The notes under the pieces: model-generated
Told to the model about the DNA's origin: nothing
Databases searched by the model: none
The model's input: the letters and a program-made list of their open reading frames with translations, nothing else
Position numbers and translations under genes: made by a program
Assembly (NCBI GenBank): GCA_051453625.1
Contig: JBOZIK010000001.1
Span: 208,589,718 to 208,653,717, forward strand
Direction: 5' to 3'
From: Welwitschia mirabilis
Taxonomy: Eukaryota > Gnetophyta > Gnetopsida > Welwitschiales
DNA length: 64,000 nucleotides
Part shown: piece after piece, positions 20,523 through 32,684 of the stretch
Layout: the number at the start of each line of letters is the position of its first letter
How positions within the stretch are numbered: the first letter of the stretch is position 1

Positions 20523-22002
20523 TGAAGGATCGAGAACCCTACAGAAGGGCGGTGAATAAAATTTAAAAAAATTAAACAAATGTATTCACAATAATGTCTC
20601 CATACAAAATAAACAATGAAATACTTATGCAAATGAAAATTAAAACTAATCTAAAAATAAAGAACTAAAAGCATAAAAATACCAATGAAGATGCACATAG
20701 GATTTATAGTGCTTTAAGAAACCCCCTACTCCACTCTCGGTGATCAGTTTCTACCCAAGCCTGATCCAGATCTTCGTTAATTTCTTTCTAGGTATTTAAA
20801 GTTTACCTATAACATTTATAATTGGACTTTTCTAAGGCTTAGTCTCAACCTTTAGTATGAAAGTGAAGCGGTGACAATGGTATGCCAAAATGCACAGGTT
20901 TCACTAGATCTCTAGCTCAAAAAAAGTATTACTACATTACTTGAGAAGATGGTACAATATACAAGCATATAGTATAACTGACTTGACCAAGTAAAAAATG
21001 ATAACAACAGCTCTTAGCTTATCTTTAGTTAGGTAGAAAATGTACTAGTGAGTTCAACAATGATTCAAAAAGTGGTATAGCAATTTTAACTCTTAACAAA
21101 TATATAAGAGAAGCTTTTTAGGGTTTTGACAAGTAAAATGACTCTCCAATAGATAAAAATAGATGTTCAAATGGTTAGAAAATTCCTTTTTTTTATCATG
21201 ACCAATAAAGCCCTTAAAATGTCTGGTCAACCCCATTTGGTATCATTACTAAAGTCGATTTTCCTCATGTTCTTTTAGTCGATCCCTATTTCTTATGGCT
21301 CCATATCCAGTTGATCCCTTATGATCTGGTCGATTGTAGGTTCGGTCATCTACATATTCATTTGGTGAATCCCTTATTTAGAAAAAATTATAATACTATT
21401 TTATGTCCAAATTCAATTGACCCTATAAATGTCCAATCAACTCCTTACTGATAAAGGGTGAAAACATTTTACTTCAGGTCTGATCAACCCCTTTGAAATT
21501 TGATCAATCCCTTGATGATTAGCTATGAAAATTTAATATTCAAGTCTAGTTAACCCCTCAAAAATCTGATCAACCTCTTAATAATTGGCTGCAAAACTTT
21601 GATGCTCAGGTTCGGTTGACCCCTCAAGAATCTAGTTGATCCCTTGATGATCAGCTATGAAATATTAGTTACTTAGGTCTAGTCTACTCCTTAAAGAATC
21701 TAGTTGATCACTTGATGATTGGTTGTGAAATATTAGATGCTCAAATCCAGTCAACCCCTTAAGAATCCAGTTGACCCCTTTGTATTCAGTTCATTATGGT
21801 GTAAGGTTTAGATGTAGTCGATCCCTTAGAAATCTAGTCAATTTGTTAAAGGGAATTAAACCAATAGATTTAGTTTTAATTGGTGATAAAATTAGATCAG
21901 CTTCTGATCTGCAATGATTAATATTTTCTACGCAAGGTAAAACATGTTTTGCTAAACAGAAAATGTTAGTTTGACATTAAATTGGCAAATATTAACTCCA
22001 CA
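20523..22002 (-). repeat. Copia 3' LTR with GTCGAC-motif array
   Basis: It pairs with the 5' LTR at 32685-34179 over its full length. The LTR start (minus strand) is TGTGGAGTTAATATTTGCC and the end is GGGTTCTCGATCCTTCAA at 20523. The middle (about 21220-21850) is an array of short units of the form GGTCAACCCCTCAAGAATC, derived from a GGTCGACCCCT-type unit. The stretch 21204-22002 appears again at 23269-24040 after a gap. Confidence 0.88.
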
Positions 22003-22017
22003 ATCCCCCCTTTTAAC
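22003..22017 (-). other. Copia polypurine tract
   Basis: Minus strand GTTAAAAGGGGGGAT directly abuts the 3' LTR start. This is the plus-strand primer site expected there. The preceding CATCAATG is shared with the other copia element at 62052. Confidence 0.85.
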
Positions 22018-22449
22018 ATTGATGGTAAACTATACTTAGTTGAAAATATTAATTTTGGAAAACTTCTCCTTAGATGATGCACATTAAATTTTCAAAGTAA
22101 TATTGAACATTTATATCAATTGAAACATGTTTAGAGAGATTCCAACTTGTGCCATAATTAAAACAATTTGTAATATAGCTTATAAAGCATGTGAAATCTA
22201 AGATATATGTGACAAAACATTTTGATTAAGAGATATTTAGTAGACATTAAGCTATAATAGAAATTATTATTCATGATTAGTTAAATGTGCATCAAAAAAT
22301 AAGATAAAAGTAATACAAAATGCATTTCCATCACTTAAATATTGAGCAATACAACTAAAAGGTGCTAATTAAGAGTAATTACATCTGATAAAAACTATGA
22401 AGTACTACTAAAAACACTGAAAAAGAGTAATACCAAATCACAAAATATA

Positions 22450-25400
22450 AATAAACAACTAACCATTTCCCCCCATTTTGACATCAATTATAAAGGAGAG
22501 AAGAAAAATGAGCACAACAACAAATAAGGGAAGATCAGTCAGATTCTTTAGGTTCCTCCTTTGATTCTTTTTTAGAATCTTCTTCTTCTTCCTCATCTTC
22601 TTCGACTTCCTTTTATGCAAATATTTTAGCTTCCTTAGAAGTGGTAGCAATATCATATCTAGCTATGATCAGAGCTTCTTTTATGTGCCTAATACAAGAG
22701 TCTATTCTCCTTAGGTATGAAAGAGTCTCTTTTCGTAAGGATTGCTTGGGAGAAGGAGATTTAAATGATTTCTTCAAACCTGCAAAGATATACATGAAAG
22801 AAAACATCACACATCCAATGATTAACATCAGGTTAAGGGTTTTAAGCTTTAGATATGACTAGATTCTATATTGGCAATAGATGTTGGTAATCAACACTTA
22901 ATAGGAAAGAGCCTTATTCTTATGATAGTTTAACTAGGAGACCATATTTTTCAACATTATGGTAGGAGCATCAATTGAATGCCTAGTTCCTACCAAATAC
23001 ATCAAATAGGTCCTATAATTAAAGGTCTCATCATATTAATGGCCAAAGGCAAGAAATTATAAGTAAACACTAAATGCAAGAAATGGTACTTTAGGGTAAG
23101 GAGAGAAGTAGAAAGGGTGGTTTTCCACTTGTGAAACTTACCACAAAGTTCTCTTGTTACCTCTGCCTNNNNNNNNNNNNNNNNNNNNNNNNNNNNNNNN
23201 NNNNNNNNNNNNNNNNNNNNNNNNNNNNNNNNNNNNNNNNNNNNNNNNNNNNNNNNNNNNNNNNNNNNGACCATTTAAGCCCTTAAAATGTCTTGGCAAC
23301 CCATTTGGTATCATTATTAAAGTTTATTTCCCTCATGTTCTTCTAATTGAACCCTATTTCTTATGGCTCCATATTTGGTCGACCCTTCATGATCTAGTCG
23401 ACTGCAGGTTTAGTCATTAGCATATTCATCTGGTCAACCCCTTATCTAGGAAAAATTATAACACTATTTTGTGGTCCATATTCGATTAACCCTATAAATA
23501 TCTAATAACTCCTTACTAACAAAGGATGAAAACATTTTACTTTAGGTTTTATTGATCCCTTTGGAATCTGATCAACTGCTTGATGATCAGCAATAAAAGT
23601 TTGATGCTCAAGTCTAGTTAACCCCTTAAAAATTTGGTTAACCCTTGATGATTGGCCACAAAAGTTTAATGCTTAGGTTCAGTCAACCCCTCAAGAATCT
23701 AGTTTATCCCTTGATGAACAGTTATGAAATATTAGTTTCTCAGATCTAGTCTAACCCTTAAGAATCTAGTCAATCCCTTGATGATTGGCTATGAAATATT
23801 AGATGCTCAAGTTCAATCAACCCCTTAAGAATCTGATTAACCCCTCTATATTTAGTTCATTATGGTGTAAGATTTAGATGTAGTGAATCCCCTAGAAATT
23901 TAGTCAACCTATTAAAGGAAATTAAATTAATAGGTTTAGGTTCAATTGGTGATAAAATTAAATCATCTTCTAACTTACAATGATTAATATTTTCTATATA
24001 AGATACAACATGTTTTTCTAAACAGAAAATATTAGTTTGACATCAATCTCCCCCTTTAACATTGATGATAAACTATACTTACTTGAAAATATTAATTTTG
24101 AAAACTTATCCTTAAATAATGCCCACTAAATCTACATAGTAATATTGAACATTTATACCAATTAAAACATTTTTAGAGAGATTCCAACTTGTGTCATAAT
24201 TAAAACAATTTGTAGTATGGTTTATAAGGCATGTAAAATCTAAAATATATGTGACAAAAACATTTTAATTAAGAGATATTTAATAGCCATTAAGATATAA
24301 TAAAAATTATTATTCATGATTAATAATTGCACATTAAAAAGTAAGACAAAGGTAATACCAAATGCATTTCCATCACTTAAATATTGAGCAGTACAACTAA
24401 AAGGTGCTCATCAAAAGTAATTACATCTAATAAAAACTATGAAGTACTACTAAAAGCACTAAAAAAGACTAATACCAAATCATAAAAAGTTGAACAAACA
24501 ACTAATCTTCTCTTCCCATTTTAACATCAATGATAAAGGAGAGAAGAAAAATGAACATAATAACAAATAAGAGAAGATTAGTTAGATTCTTTGGCTTCCT
24601 CCTCTGATTCTTCTTTAGAATCTTCTTCTTCCTCCTTCCCTTCTTTGGCTGCCTTTTGTGTAGATCTTCTAGCTTTCTCAGAAGTGGTATATCTAGCTAT
24701 GATCAGAGCTTCTTTCATGTTCCTAATACAAGAGTCTATTCTCCTTACGTATAAAAGAATCTCTTTTGGTGAGGATTACTTGGGGAAAGGAGATTTAAAG
24801 GATTTCTTTAAACCTGTAAAGATATGCATGCAAGACAACATTACACACCTAATGGTTAACATAAGATTAAGGGTTTTAAGCTTTAGGTATAACTAGATTC
24901 TATATTAGTAACAGATGTTGGTAATCAACACTTAATAGGAAAGATTCTTATTCTTATGATACTCTAACTAGGAGACCATATTTTTCAACATTATGGTAGG
25001 AGCATCAATTGAATGCCTAGTTCCTACTAAATACATCAAATAGGACCTATAATTAGAGGTCTCATCATGATGATGGATAAAGGTAAGAAATTATAGATAA
25101 ACACTAAATGCAAGAAATGGTACTTTAGGGTAAGGAGAGAAGTAGAAAGTTTTTTCACCTATGAAACTTACCACAAAGTTATCTTGTTACCTCTGCCTTA
25201 TCTTTTATGGAGTTATGAGGAGGCCAAAACTCATTATAATCTCCTCTTGAGAGATTTGCAATGGAAGTAATGAGGTTTATAGTAACTCTTATCTTCTTTT
25301 CCAAAACAAGGATTTCTAGGGTTTTATTATTGACATGATAAGAGGCATTATAGTAGAACATCCTTATGAGAAAGGAGTAGGTAAGTTCTGCAACATTAAT

Positions 25401-25640
25401 AAAATAAGAAAAATCAAGTTTTTATAAGAGTTTTACTACATCATGGAGTTTACTTAGTTCTACTAAAGCAACAACCCTCTCTTGGCGCATAGGTTTCATT
25501 TTAAACTTGAAGATAAGAAAACCTGTGGTAGGAGCTTGAAGATAAGAAAACCTATAAGAAAAGGCTAGATCTGAAGGAGACAAGTGTCTAGAAGATAATA
25601 GAATGGGTTTGGACTCCATTAGAATTTATAAAAAAGGGTG
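22450..25640 (-). pseudogene. Extra ORF downstream of copia pol (SIRE-type 3' ORF)
   Basis: Reading the minus strand from about 25619: MESKPILLSSRHLSPSDLAF, then PMRQERVVALVELSKLHDVV, then MFYYNASYHVNNKTLEILVL, KKIRVTINLITSIANLSRGD and AEVTRELCGKFH, ending in an acidic stretch with repeated Glu/Asp/Lys near 22560 (copy before the gap) and 24620 (copy after). SIRE-like elements carry an additional ORF here, sometimes called envelope-like, and plant transposon-associated proteins of unknown function share the FY-N...I-G style. I infer this identity; no membrane-fusion features are visible. 22010-23168 and 24060-25198 are two versions of the same segment around a gap. Confidence 0.6.
23269..24040 (-). 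repeat. Repeat of copia 3' LTR segment after a gap
   Basis: This segment matches 21204-22002 base for base with scattered changes, and the match continues into the internal region to 25198. It begins directly after a 100-N gap, so it is more likely an unmerged overlapping contig than a true second LTR. Confidence 0.75.
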
Positions 25641-26159
25641 ATTAAGTGAGATTTGATAAAGAAATTAGGTCATCAACCTTTCTACCACACTATAATCCTA
25701 TAGGTCTAGTTAATTAGTTTANNNNNNNNNNNNNNNNNNNNNNNNNNNNNNNNNNNNNNNNNNNNNNNNNNNNNNNNNNNNNNNNNNNNNNNNNNNNNNN
25801 NNNNNNNNNNNNNNNNNNNNNAAAACCTGTAAGAAAAGGCTAGATCTGAAGGAGATAGGTGTCTAGAAGATAATAGAATGGGTTTGAACTCCATTAGAAT
25901 TTATAAAAAAGGGTGATTAAGTGATATTTGATAAAGAAATTAGGTCATCAACCTTTCTACCATACTATAATCCTATAGGTCTAGTCAATTAGTTTACGAT
26001 CTAGTTGACTTGTTGAGATTTGGATCATAATACTTTAGGCCTAGGCAACTAGGTTTTCAAACTAGTCAGATAACCACATCCAGTTGATCAAATTCTAGAT
26101 CCTATCAATTGCCTTGAAATCAGCTAGAGAATGGAGAGATAATTCTTATTTCATTATGT

Positions 26160-26910
26160 AGATGAAGAAAGTTGTCAAAGTTTGGGGGTTTAATGAAAAT
26201 ATGAAAAAGTTAATGATTTGTACTAATAAAATTAGTAGAAATATTAACTTTTTCTACTTTGTCTCTAAGGAAATGATGTCTCAATTCAATATGTTTAGTT
26301 CTAGAATATTGAACAATATTTTAATAAATATTAATTATACTTGTGTTATTGTAGAAAATAGGAACCTATTCAAAGACTACACCAAAATCTTTTAACATTT
26401 TCTTCATCCAAAGGAGATGGGCATAACAACTCCCTGCTACTATATACTCAGCTTTCACTGTTAAAAGGGAGATTGAGTTTTCGTTTTTACTAATTCATCT
26501 CACTAAGTATGATTCTAATAGAAAATAATTACAACTTGTGTTTTTTCATCCTTATATCTAGTCCAATCTACATCACTAAATCCTGTGAGATCAAAAGATG
26601 TCTCTATTGGATACCATAATATAAAGTCACATGTGCCTTTTATATATTTTATTATTCTTCTGATAACTTAGAGATGTGATTCTTTTGGTTGGGTTTGGTA
26701 TCTCACACACATGGTAGTAGTAAATATTATATTGGATTTTCTTGCAATTAGATACAACAAACTTCTTATCATACTTCTATAAAGTTTTTGGTCTACTAAT
26801 TTTTTATGTTTATCTAGATTAGCTTTACCAGAAGTAGACATAAGATATAAAAATTCCATTTTTTTATTATTTAATTTGTAAGCTAAGAGACATTCTAACT
26901 TTATCAAGCA
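26160..26910 (-). pseudogene. Copia RNase H and end of RT
   Basis: The minus strand encodes LVDQKLYRSMIRSLLYLIAR followed by KSNIIFTTTMCVRYQTQPKE and SHL, the conserved link between RT and RNase H in Ty1/copia. It continues with TCDFILWYPIETSFDLTGFS and DVDWTRYKDEKTQ, the start of RNase H with its catalytic Asp region (normally YSDADWAG). Stops follow further down. The RNase H end is indistinct near the 175-base duplicated flanks of the gap at 25722-25821. Confidence 0.85.
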
Positions 26911-27130
26911 TACTCATCTCAAAGTGTGTTATCAACCAAAAATTATATCATATACATAAATTTGAATAGTAATAAAATCCTTTTTCAATTCTTGATAAAC
27001 AAAGTTTTATCTACCATTCCACTGCTATAACAATTTTCATTTAGGAATGTGGTTAATTTTTCATATCATGTTCTTAGAGCTTGCTTCAAATCATATAAAG
27101 ACTTTTTAAATCTATACACATAATCAGGTT
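26911..27130 (-). pseudogene. Copia reverse transcriptase, C-terminal half only
   Basis: The minus strand reads DTHKPDYVYRFKKSLYDLKQ, then AL and WYEKLTTFLNENCYSSGMVD, then QIYVYDIIFG. The catalytic YVDD appears as YVYD. The N-terminal half of RT (before the VxKLKKALYGLKQAPRAW block) is missing and the sequence runs straight into integrase, marking an internal deletion near 27130. Confidence 0.85.
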
Positions 27131-27720
27131 TGTGAGTATCTATAAGTCCTTGAGGTTATCTTGCTTTTCAAAGCTCATAAGAAGTTTTATCCATTCCCAG
27201 TTTAAGGTAAACTATGTTGATGATGTAATAAATAGTGCTAACAAATATAGTCCAAAAAGTTTTTACAACATCCTAGTCATTCAACATCATTCTTGCCATT
27301 TCTTAAAGGACTTAATTTTTCCTCTTAGTAATTCCATTTTGTTAAGGTATTCTAGGAGCTCAAAATTGATGTTCAATACCATTATTAATACAATATTTTT
27401 CAAACAAATGATTTTTAAACTATCCACCATGAGCTCTTCTAATTTTTTTAATGGTATAACTTTATCATTTTGAATTTTATTGCATATTTCAACCTAATGT
27501 TTATACATTTCATATTTGTTTGCAAAAAAGACAATATAAGTATATCTTAAGTAGTTATCAATCCTAGTTAAAAAAATTTCCTTGTAAACTTTGTGTTTAG
27601 GATGGACCTACCAAATCCATATGAATAAGCTCTAAAGACATTGTTGTAGAAACTTGGTTTTTACTTTAGTATGATATTTTTACTTGCTTTTTTTTTTGGT
27701 ATGCATTACAAAAACCATGT
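27131..27720 (-). pseudogene. Copia integrase core, broken
   Basis: The minus strand, in several frames, shows remnants of the QFSAPRTPQQNGVVERKNR block (here TSILSSQNTLTKWNYQEEKL), then the downstream SLQEMARTML block and a KTSYEL...KARQPQG-like end that precedes the deletion. Multiple stops are present. Confidence 0.7.
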
Positions 27721-29138
27721 TTTTCAATACTAATTTTTGGAATTCCTTTAACAATTTCTTTCTAATCATTATTTTTAAATGATTATAGTTTACATTAACT
27801 AAATATTTATGCGAAAGCTCTTCTTGATTAACATGAAAAAAATAACAAGCAGAAAACAATTGATCAATGCTCTATACATTATCTATTTTATTTGCTTTTA
27901 GAATAATATCATTTATTTTGTCATGTCTAACTTTGCATTTCATACTATCGAAAACAACCTTATGATCTTTATCCCAAATTTGACTAATATTAAGTAAATT
28001 ATGCTTTAAATCATTAACATAAAAAACTTCATAAGTAAATTATGCTTCAAATCATTAACATATAAAACTTTATTTGTATTGAGTAAGTTACCTCCATCGA
28101 TGCTTCCGAATCCTTTGATTTTGGATCTTTCATTATCATCAAAAGTAACTTCTCCACCATCAAATTCATCTAGCTGCTTAAACCTAAACTTCTCTCTTAT
28201 CATATGTCGAGGCAGCCACTGTCCAAATACCAGCAAGTTCCATTTGACGCCTTGGAAGTTGTCTGAATCAAAAGGCTTTTCAAATTATCAGCTCTCACCT
28301 ACTTCATTCTTTTGAACTGATGTGATACAACTCCTTTTGAAACAAATTTGAAAGGAAAGGTACTAATTGAATTTGAAAACAACAATAATTTTCTAGCATT
28401 GAAAACTAACTTGAAATTATCTAACTTACCATAAAAATAACATGTAACTTTAAAAATGAACTTATTTTGTCAAGTTACCTGATTTTACTGGTTTTATGAA
28501 CTTTGGGGAATGAAACTAATAACTATTTTGTCATGAGCTGGTTTTGATATTTCAAGCATCTGTTCCAATTTAATTGAACCACTTGAAATTTATTAATAAA
28601 ATGTAGCAACTTATTTGCTTCCAGTAAAAATTTAGAATTTTTAAATTTGACCATCTTATACTTCGTTTCCAATTACTTCTTTTCTTTAGTGAGAGTTTTT
28701 AAAATCTTATTCAGATCATTGTTGTGATTTTCCAATTTTTCACACTTTATGTAAAGTTCTTGATAGGTGTCTTCAAGTTCATTCTAGTATTCTTCAATGA
28801 TATCCAAATCATTAGGTTTAAATGACTAAGGCAAGTTCTATAATGGAGGCACAATTTCCATGAATGAAAGCCTTCTATCTCCATCTGATTCTTGGCTAGA
28901 ACTGCTATCATCCTCTTCATCTACATTGTCCCATGTAGTAATGAATGAAGATATCTTTCACTTGTTTTATTCTCTCTTGTTGTTTGAACACTCATTTACA
29001 AGATGTTGATAGTCTTTGCATGCATAACATTAGGTCTCCTTTCCTTTTTCTTGATCTTTTCTGAACTTGGAGTAGTCTCTTTTTGTTTCCTGCTTGGCTC
29101 ACCTTCTTGCTTTCTTTTGTGCAAAAATTTCTTAAATC
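27721..29138 (-). pseudogene. Copia gag end, protease and gag-pre-integrase, version 1
   Basis: From high to low coordinates: zinc knuckle CYACKDYQHLVNEC near 29020 (all four CCHC ligands present), then protease-region sequence RFKQLDEFDGGEVTFDDNER and KIKGFGSIDGGN..VLYVNDLKHNLL (28006-28236), then HVNQEELSHKYLVNVNYNHL of gag-pre-integrase near 27800. The DSGCSRHM active-site segment is frameshifted (FGQWLPRHM). The same stretch appears again at 29239-30579 and 30680-31878, each time separated by a 100-N gap and differing by several percent. Confidence 0.82.
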
Positions 29139-29238
29139 NNNNNNNNNNNNNNNNNNNNNNNNNNNNNNNNNNNNNNNNNNNNNNNNNNNNNNNNNNNNNN
29201 NNNNNNNNNNNNNNNNNNNNNNNNNNNNNNNNNNNNNN

Positions 29239-30579
29239 AAAACCATGTTTTTCAATACTAATTTTTGGAATTCCTTTTACAATTTCCCTTTTAATAATTG
29301 TTTTTGAATGGCCATAGTTTATATAACCTAAACATTTATGCCAAAGCTCTTATTGGTTTACATGAAAAAAATAACAAGCAGAAAACATTTGATTAATGCT
29401 ATAGACCTTATCTATTCTATTCACTTTGAGAATAATATCATTTGTTTTATCATGTCTAACTTTTCATTTCATACTATCAAAAATAACTTTGTTTCCTTTA
29501 TCACAAATTTGATTAATTCTAAGTAAATTATGCTTAATACCATTAATATATAAAACCTCATTTATTTTGAGTAAGTTACCTTCACCAATGCTTCTAATTC
29601 CTTCAATCTTGGCTCTTCCATTATCATAAAAAGTAACTTATCCAACATAAAAGTCATCCAGTTGTTTGAATCTAGAATTGTCTCTAGTCATGTGTTGAGA
29701 GTAGCCACTAGCTAAGTACTAGTTAGTTTTGTTTAATACTTTAAAATTTGTTTGAATTAAAAGACTTTTCAAATTGTCAGCTTCATTCACTTAGTCCTTT
29801 TGGAATGATGTGGTATATCCTCCTCTTGGAACAAATTTGAAAGGAAAGGTACTAACTAAATTTGAAAATAACTTAATTTTCTAGCATTACAAAATAACTT
29901 GAAATGACTAAACTTACTACAAAAATGATATGTAACTTTAAAAATAAAATTATTTTTCTCTGATACCTGCTTATGCTAATTTTGTAGCCTTTTGGAGATG
30001 AATCCGATACCTACCTTATCATGAGCTAGTTTTCATATTTCAAGCATCTCTAGATAAATTTCCAAAGTTTAAATTTGATCATCGTGTACTTTGTTTCTAA
30101 TTCCTCTTTTTTCTTGATGAGAGATTCTACTATTTTATTTAGATCATTGATGTGCTTTGCTAAATTTCATACTCCATGTAAATTTTTTAGCAAGTTTCTT
30201 CAAGTTTATTTTGATCTTCTTTAATAAGATCCAAATCATTAGGTTTAGATGAGTAAGATAAATTCTTTAAGGAAGGCACTATTGCCATGAATAAAATCCT
30301 TTTATCTTCATTTGATTCTTGTATAGAGTTGCTATCATCCCTTTCATCTACATTATTCCATGTAGTAATGAAAGAATATGTTTTTAACTTTCTTTGATCT
30401 TTGTTGTTATTTGGACACTCATTTGCAATGTGTTCATAGCATTTGCAAGTATAACATTAGATTTTCTGCTCTTTGTCTTGATTTCTTCTAAACTTAGAAT
30501 GACCTCTTTTTGTCCCTCTACTTAGCTTACCTTCTTTCTTTCTTTTGTGTAAAAATTTCTTAAATCTTCTTACTAGACA
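29239..30579 (-). pseudogene. Copia gag-protease-pre-integrase segment, version 2
   Basis: It is parallel to 27711-29138, with the same landmarks: zinc-knuckle region near 30440, protease region 29540-29720, pre-integrase near 29345. It begins and ends at 100-N gaps. Either this is a second haplotype or paralogous contig placed in line, or a genuine tandem duplication; the gap pattern favours the former. Confidence 0.7.
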
Positions 30580-30679
30580 NNNNNNNNNNNNNNNNNNNNN
30601 NNNNNNNNNNNNNNNNNNNNNNNNNNNNNNNNNNNNNNNNNNNNNNNNNNNNNNNNNNNNNNNNNNNNNNNNNNNNNNN

Positions 30680-31878
30680 GGATCAATACTATAGACCTTA
30701 TCTATTCTATTCACTTTTAGAATAATATCATTCGTTTTATCATGTCTAACTTTGCATTTCATACTATTCAAAATAACTTTGTATCCTTTATCACAAATTT
30801 GATTAATTCTAAGTAAATTATTCTTAAGACCATTAATATATAAAATCTCATTTATTTTAGATAAGTTACCTTCACCAATGCTTTCAATTCCTTTGATGTT
30901 GGCTCTTCCATTATCACCAAAAGTAACTTATTCACCATAAAAGTCATCCAGTTGTTTGAATATAGACTTGTCTCCAATCATGTGTTGAGAGCAGCCACTA
31001 TCCAAGTACCAACTAGTTCTGTTTGGTAGTTTAAAAGCTGTTTGAATCAAAAGACTTTTGAAATTGTTAGCTTTCATCAACTTAGTTCTTTTAGAATGAT
31101 GTGGTATACCCTCCTCTTATAATAAATTTAAAAGGAAAGGTACTAACTTAATTTGAAAATAACATTAATTTTCTAGCATTACAAAATAACTTGAAATGAC
31201 TAGACTTACGACAAAAATGACATATAACTTTAGAAACAAAATCATTTTGCTATGATACCTGATTTTGCTGATTTTATGGCCTTTGGGGGATGAATTCATT
31301 ACCTACCTTATCATGAGCTAGTTTCTGTATTTCAAGTATCTCTAGAAAAAGTTTAGAATTTCAAATTTGATCATCTTGAACTTTGTTTCTAATTTCTCTT
31401 TTTCCTTGATGAGAGCTTTTACTATTTTGTTTAGATCATTCATGTGCTTAGCCAAATTTCACACTCCATGTAAAGTTCTTGGCAAGTGTTTTCAAGTTCA
31501 TTTTGATCTTCTTTAATGAGATCCAAATCATTAGGTTTAGATGAGCAAGACAAATTCTTTAAGGAAAGCACTATTGCCATGAATAAAAGCCTTCGATCTT
31601 CATTTGATTCTTTGCTAGAGTTGCTATCATCCTCTTCATCTACATTATTCCATGTAGTAATGAAAGAATATGTTTTTAACTTTCTCTAATCTTTGCTGTT
31701 ATTTGGACACTCATTTGTAATGTGTCCATAGCCTTTTCAAGCATAACATTAGATTTCCTTCTCTTTATCTTAATTTCTTCTGAACTTAGAATGACCTTTT
31801 TTTATCCCTCTGACTGGCTTACCTTTTTTCTTTCTTTTGTGTAAAAATTTCTTAAATCTCCTTACTAGAAGGGTACCT
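30680..31878 (-). pseudogene. Copia gag-protease segment, version 3
   Basis: Third version of the same stretch, contiguous with the unique gag N-terminus and 5' LTR at higher coordinates, so this one is joined to the start of the element without a gap. The zinc knuckle lies near 31730 (minus strand CYA*KGYGHITNECPN). The protease region is at 30860-31010. Confidence 0.78.
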
Positions 31879-32617
31879 CATTATCATCAAGGTATTCATC
31901 TAATTTTTCTGATCTGTATTCTTTCTGCACACATTTCAAAGTAAGACCTTTATTTTTATCTTTAGAAAATTTCAATTCATAAGTTTGTAAATTGCCTTGT
32001 AATTCCTTAAGTTTCATTTAGTTGATATTCTTTGTTTATTTAATGGTAGTAACCTTTGGCTCAAATCGTTTTGGGAGAGATCTCAATACTTTTCGAACCA
32101 CCTTTGCTTCTTTCATTCTTTCACCTAGACTTACCATAGAAGTCACAATGTTTGTTAGCGTGGTAAAGAATTCTTATAGTATCTCCTTCTAATTCATATG
32201 AATGTTTTCAAACTTGGAAACGAGCATTTGAGTTTGGCCTACTTAACAATGGATGCCCCTTCTTGTGCTATTTTAAGGATGTCTTAAGCTTCTTTTGCAT
32301 GCTCATAGTTTATGATTTATTTTAACTCATCTACAAAAACTACATAAAAAAATTGCATTAAGAGCACGGTCATCTATGATAGCTTTAGATCTATCCGTGG
32401 GGGTCCATTGGTCTTGAGTTTTTACTACCACAATGATGTTTCCATGGACATCAGTTTTAGTCAGAGTGGGCATAGTGTAACCATTATAAATGACCTCCTC
32501 TATGTTTGTATCTAGGGATCTAAGAAAAATTCTCATACAGGCTTTCTAATAAGCATACTTTGACCCCTTAAATATGGGTGGATGACTAGTGGAAAAACCA
32601 TTTAAAGGGTTACTCAT
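31879..32617 (-). pseudogene. Copia gag N-terminal region
   Basis: The frame begins MSNPLNGFSTSHPPIFKGSK at 32617, then a stop, then MRIFLRSLDTNIEEVIYNGY and DRSKAIIDDRALNAIFL, matching the gag (UBN2-type) nucleocapsid precursor of plant copia elements, which packages element RNA. It starts about 54 bases after the PBS. A frameshift follows near 32330. The + strand relative at 58920 has the same sequence features. Confidence 0.85.
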
Positions 32618-32670
32618 TTTTAGGGTTCAGAAGTCTAGAGCTATTAGGATCTAACAAAGACTTAATCAAA

Positions 32671-32684
32671 GCTCTAATACCAAA
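32671..32684 (-). other. Copia primer-binding site
   Basis: Minus strand TTTGGTATTAGAGC directly follows the LTR end. It equals TGGTATCAGAGC, the complement of the initiator tRNA-Met 3' end, with one C-to-T change. Confidence 0.9.
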
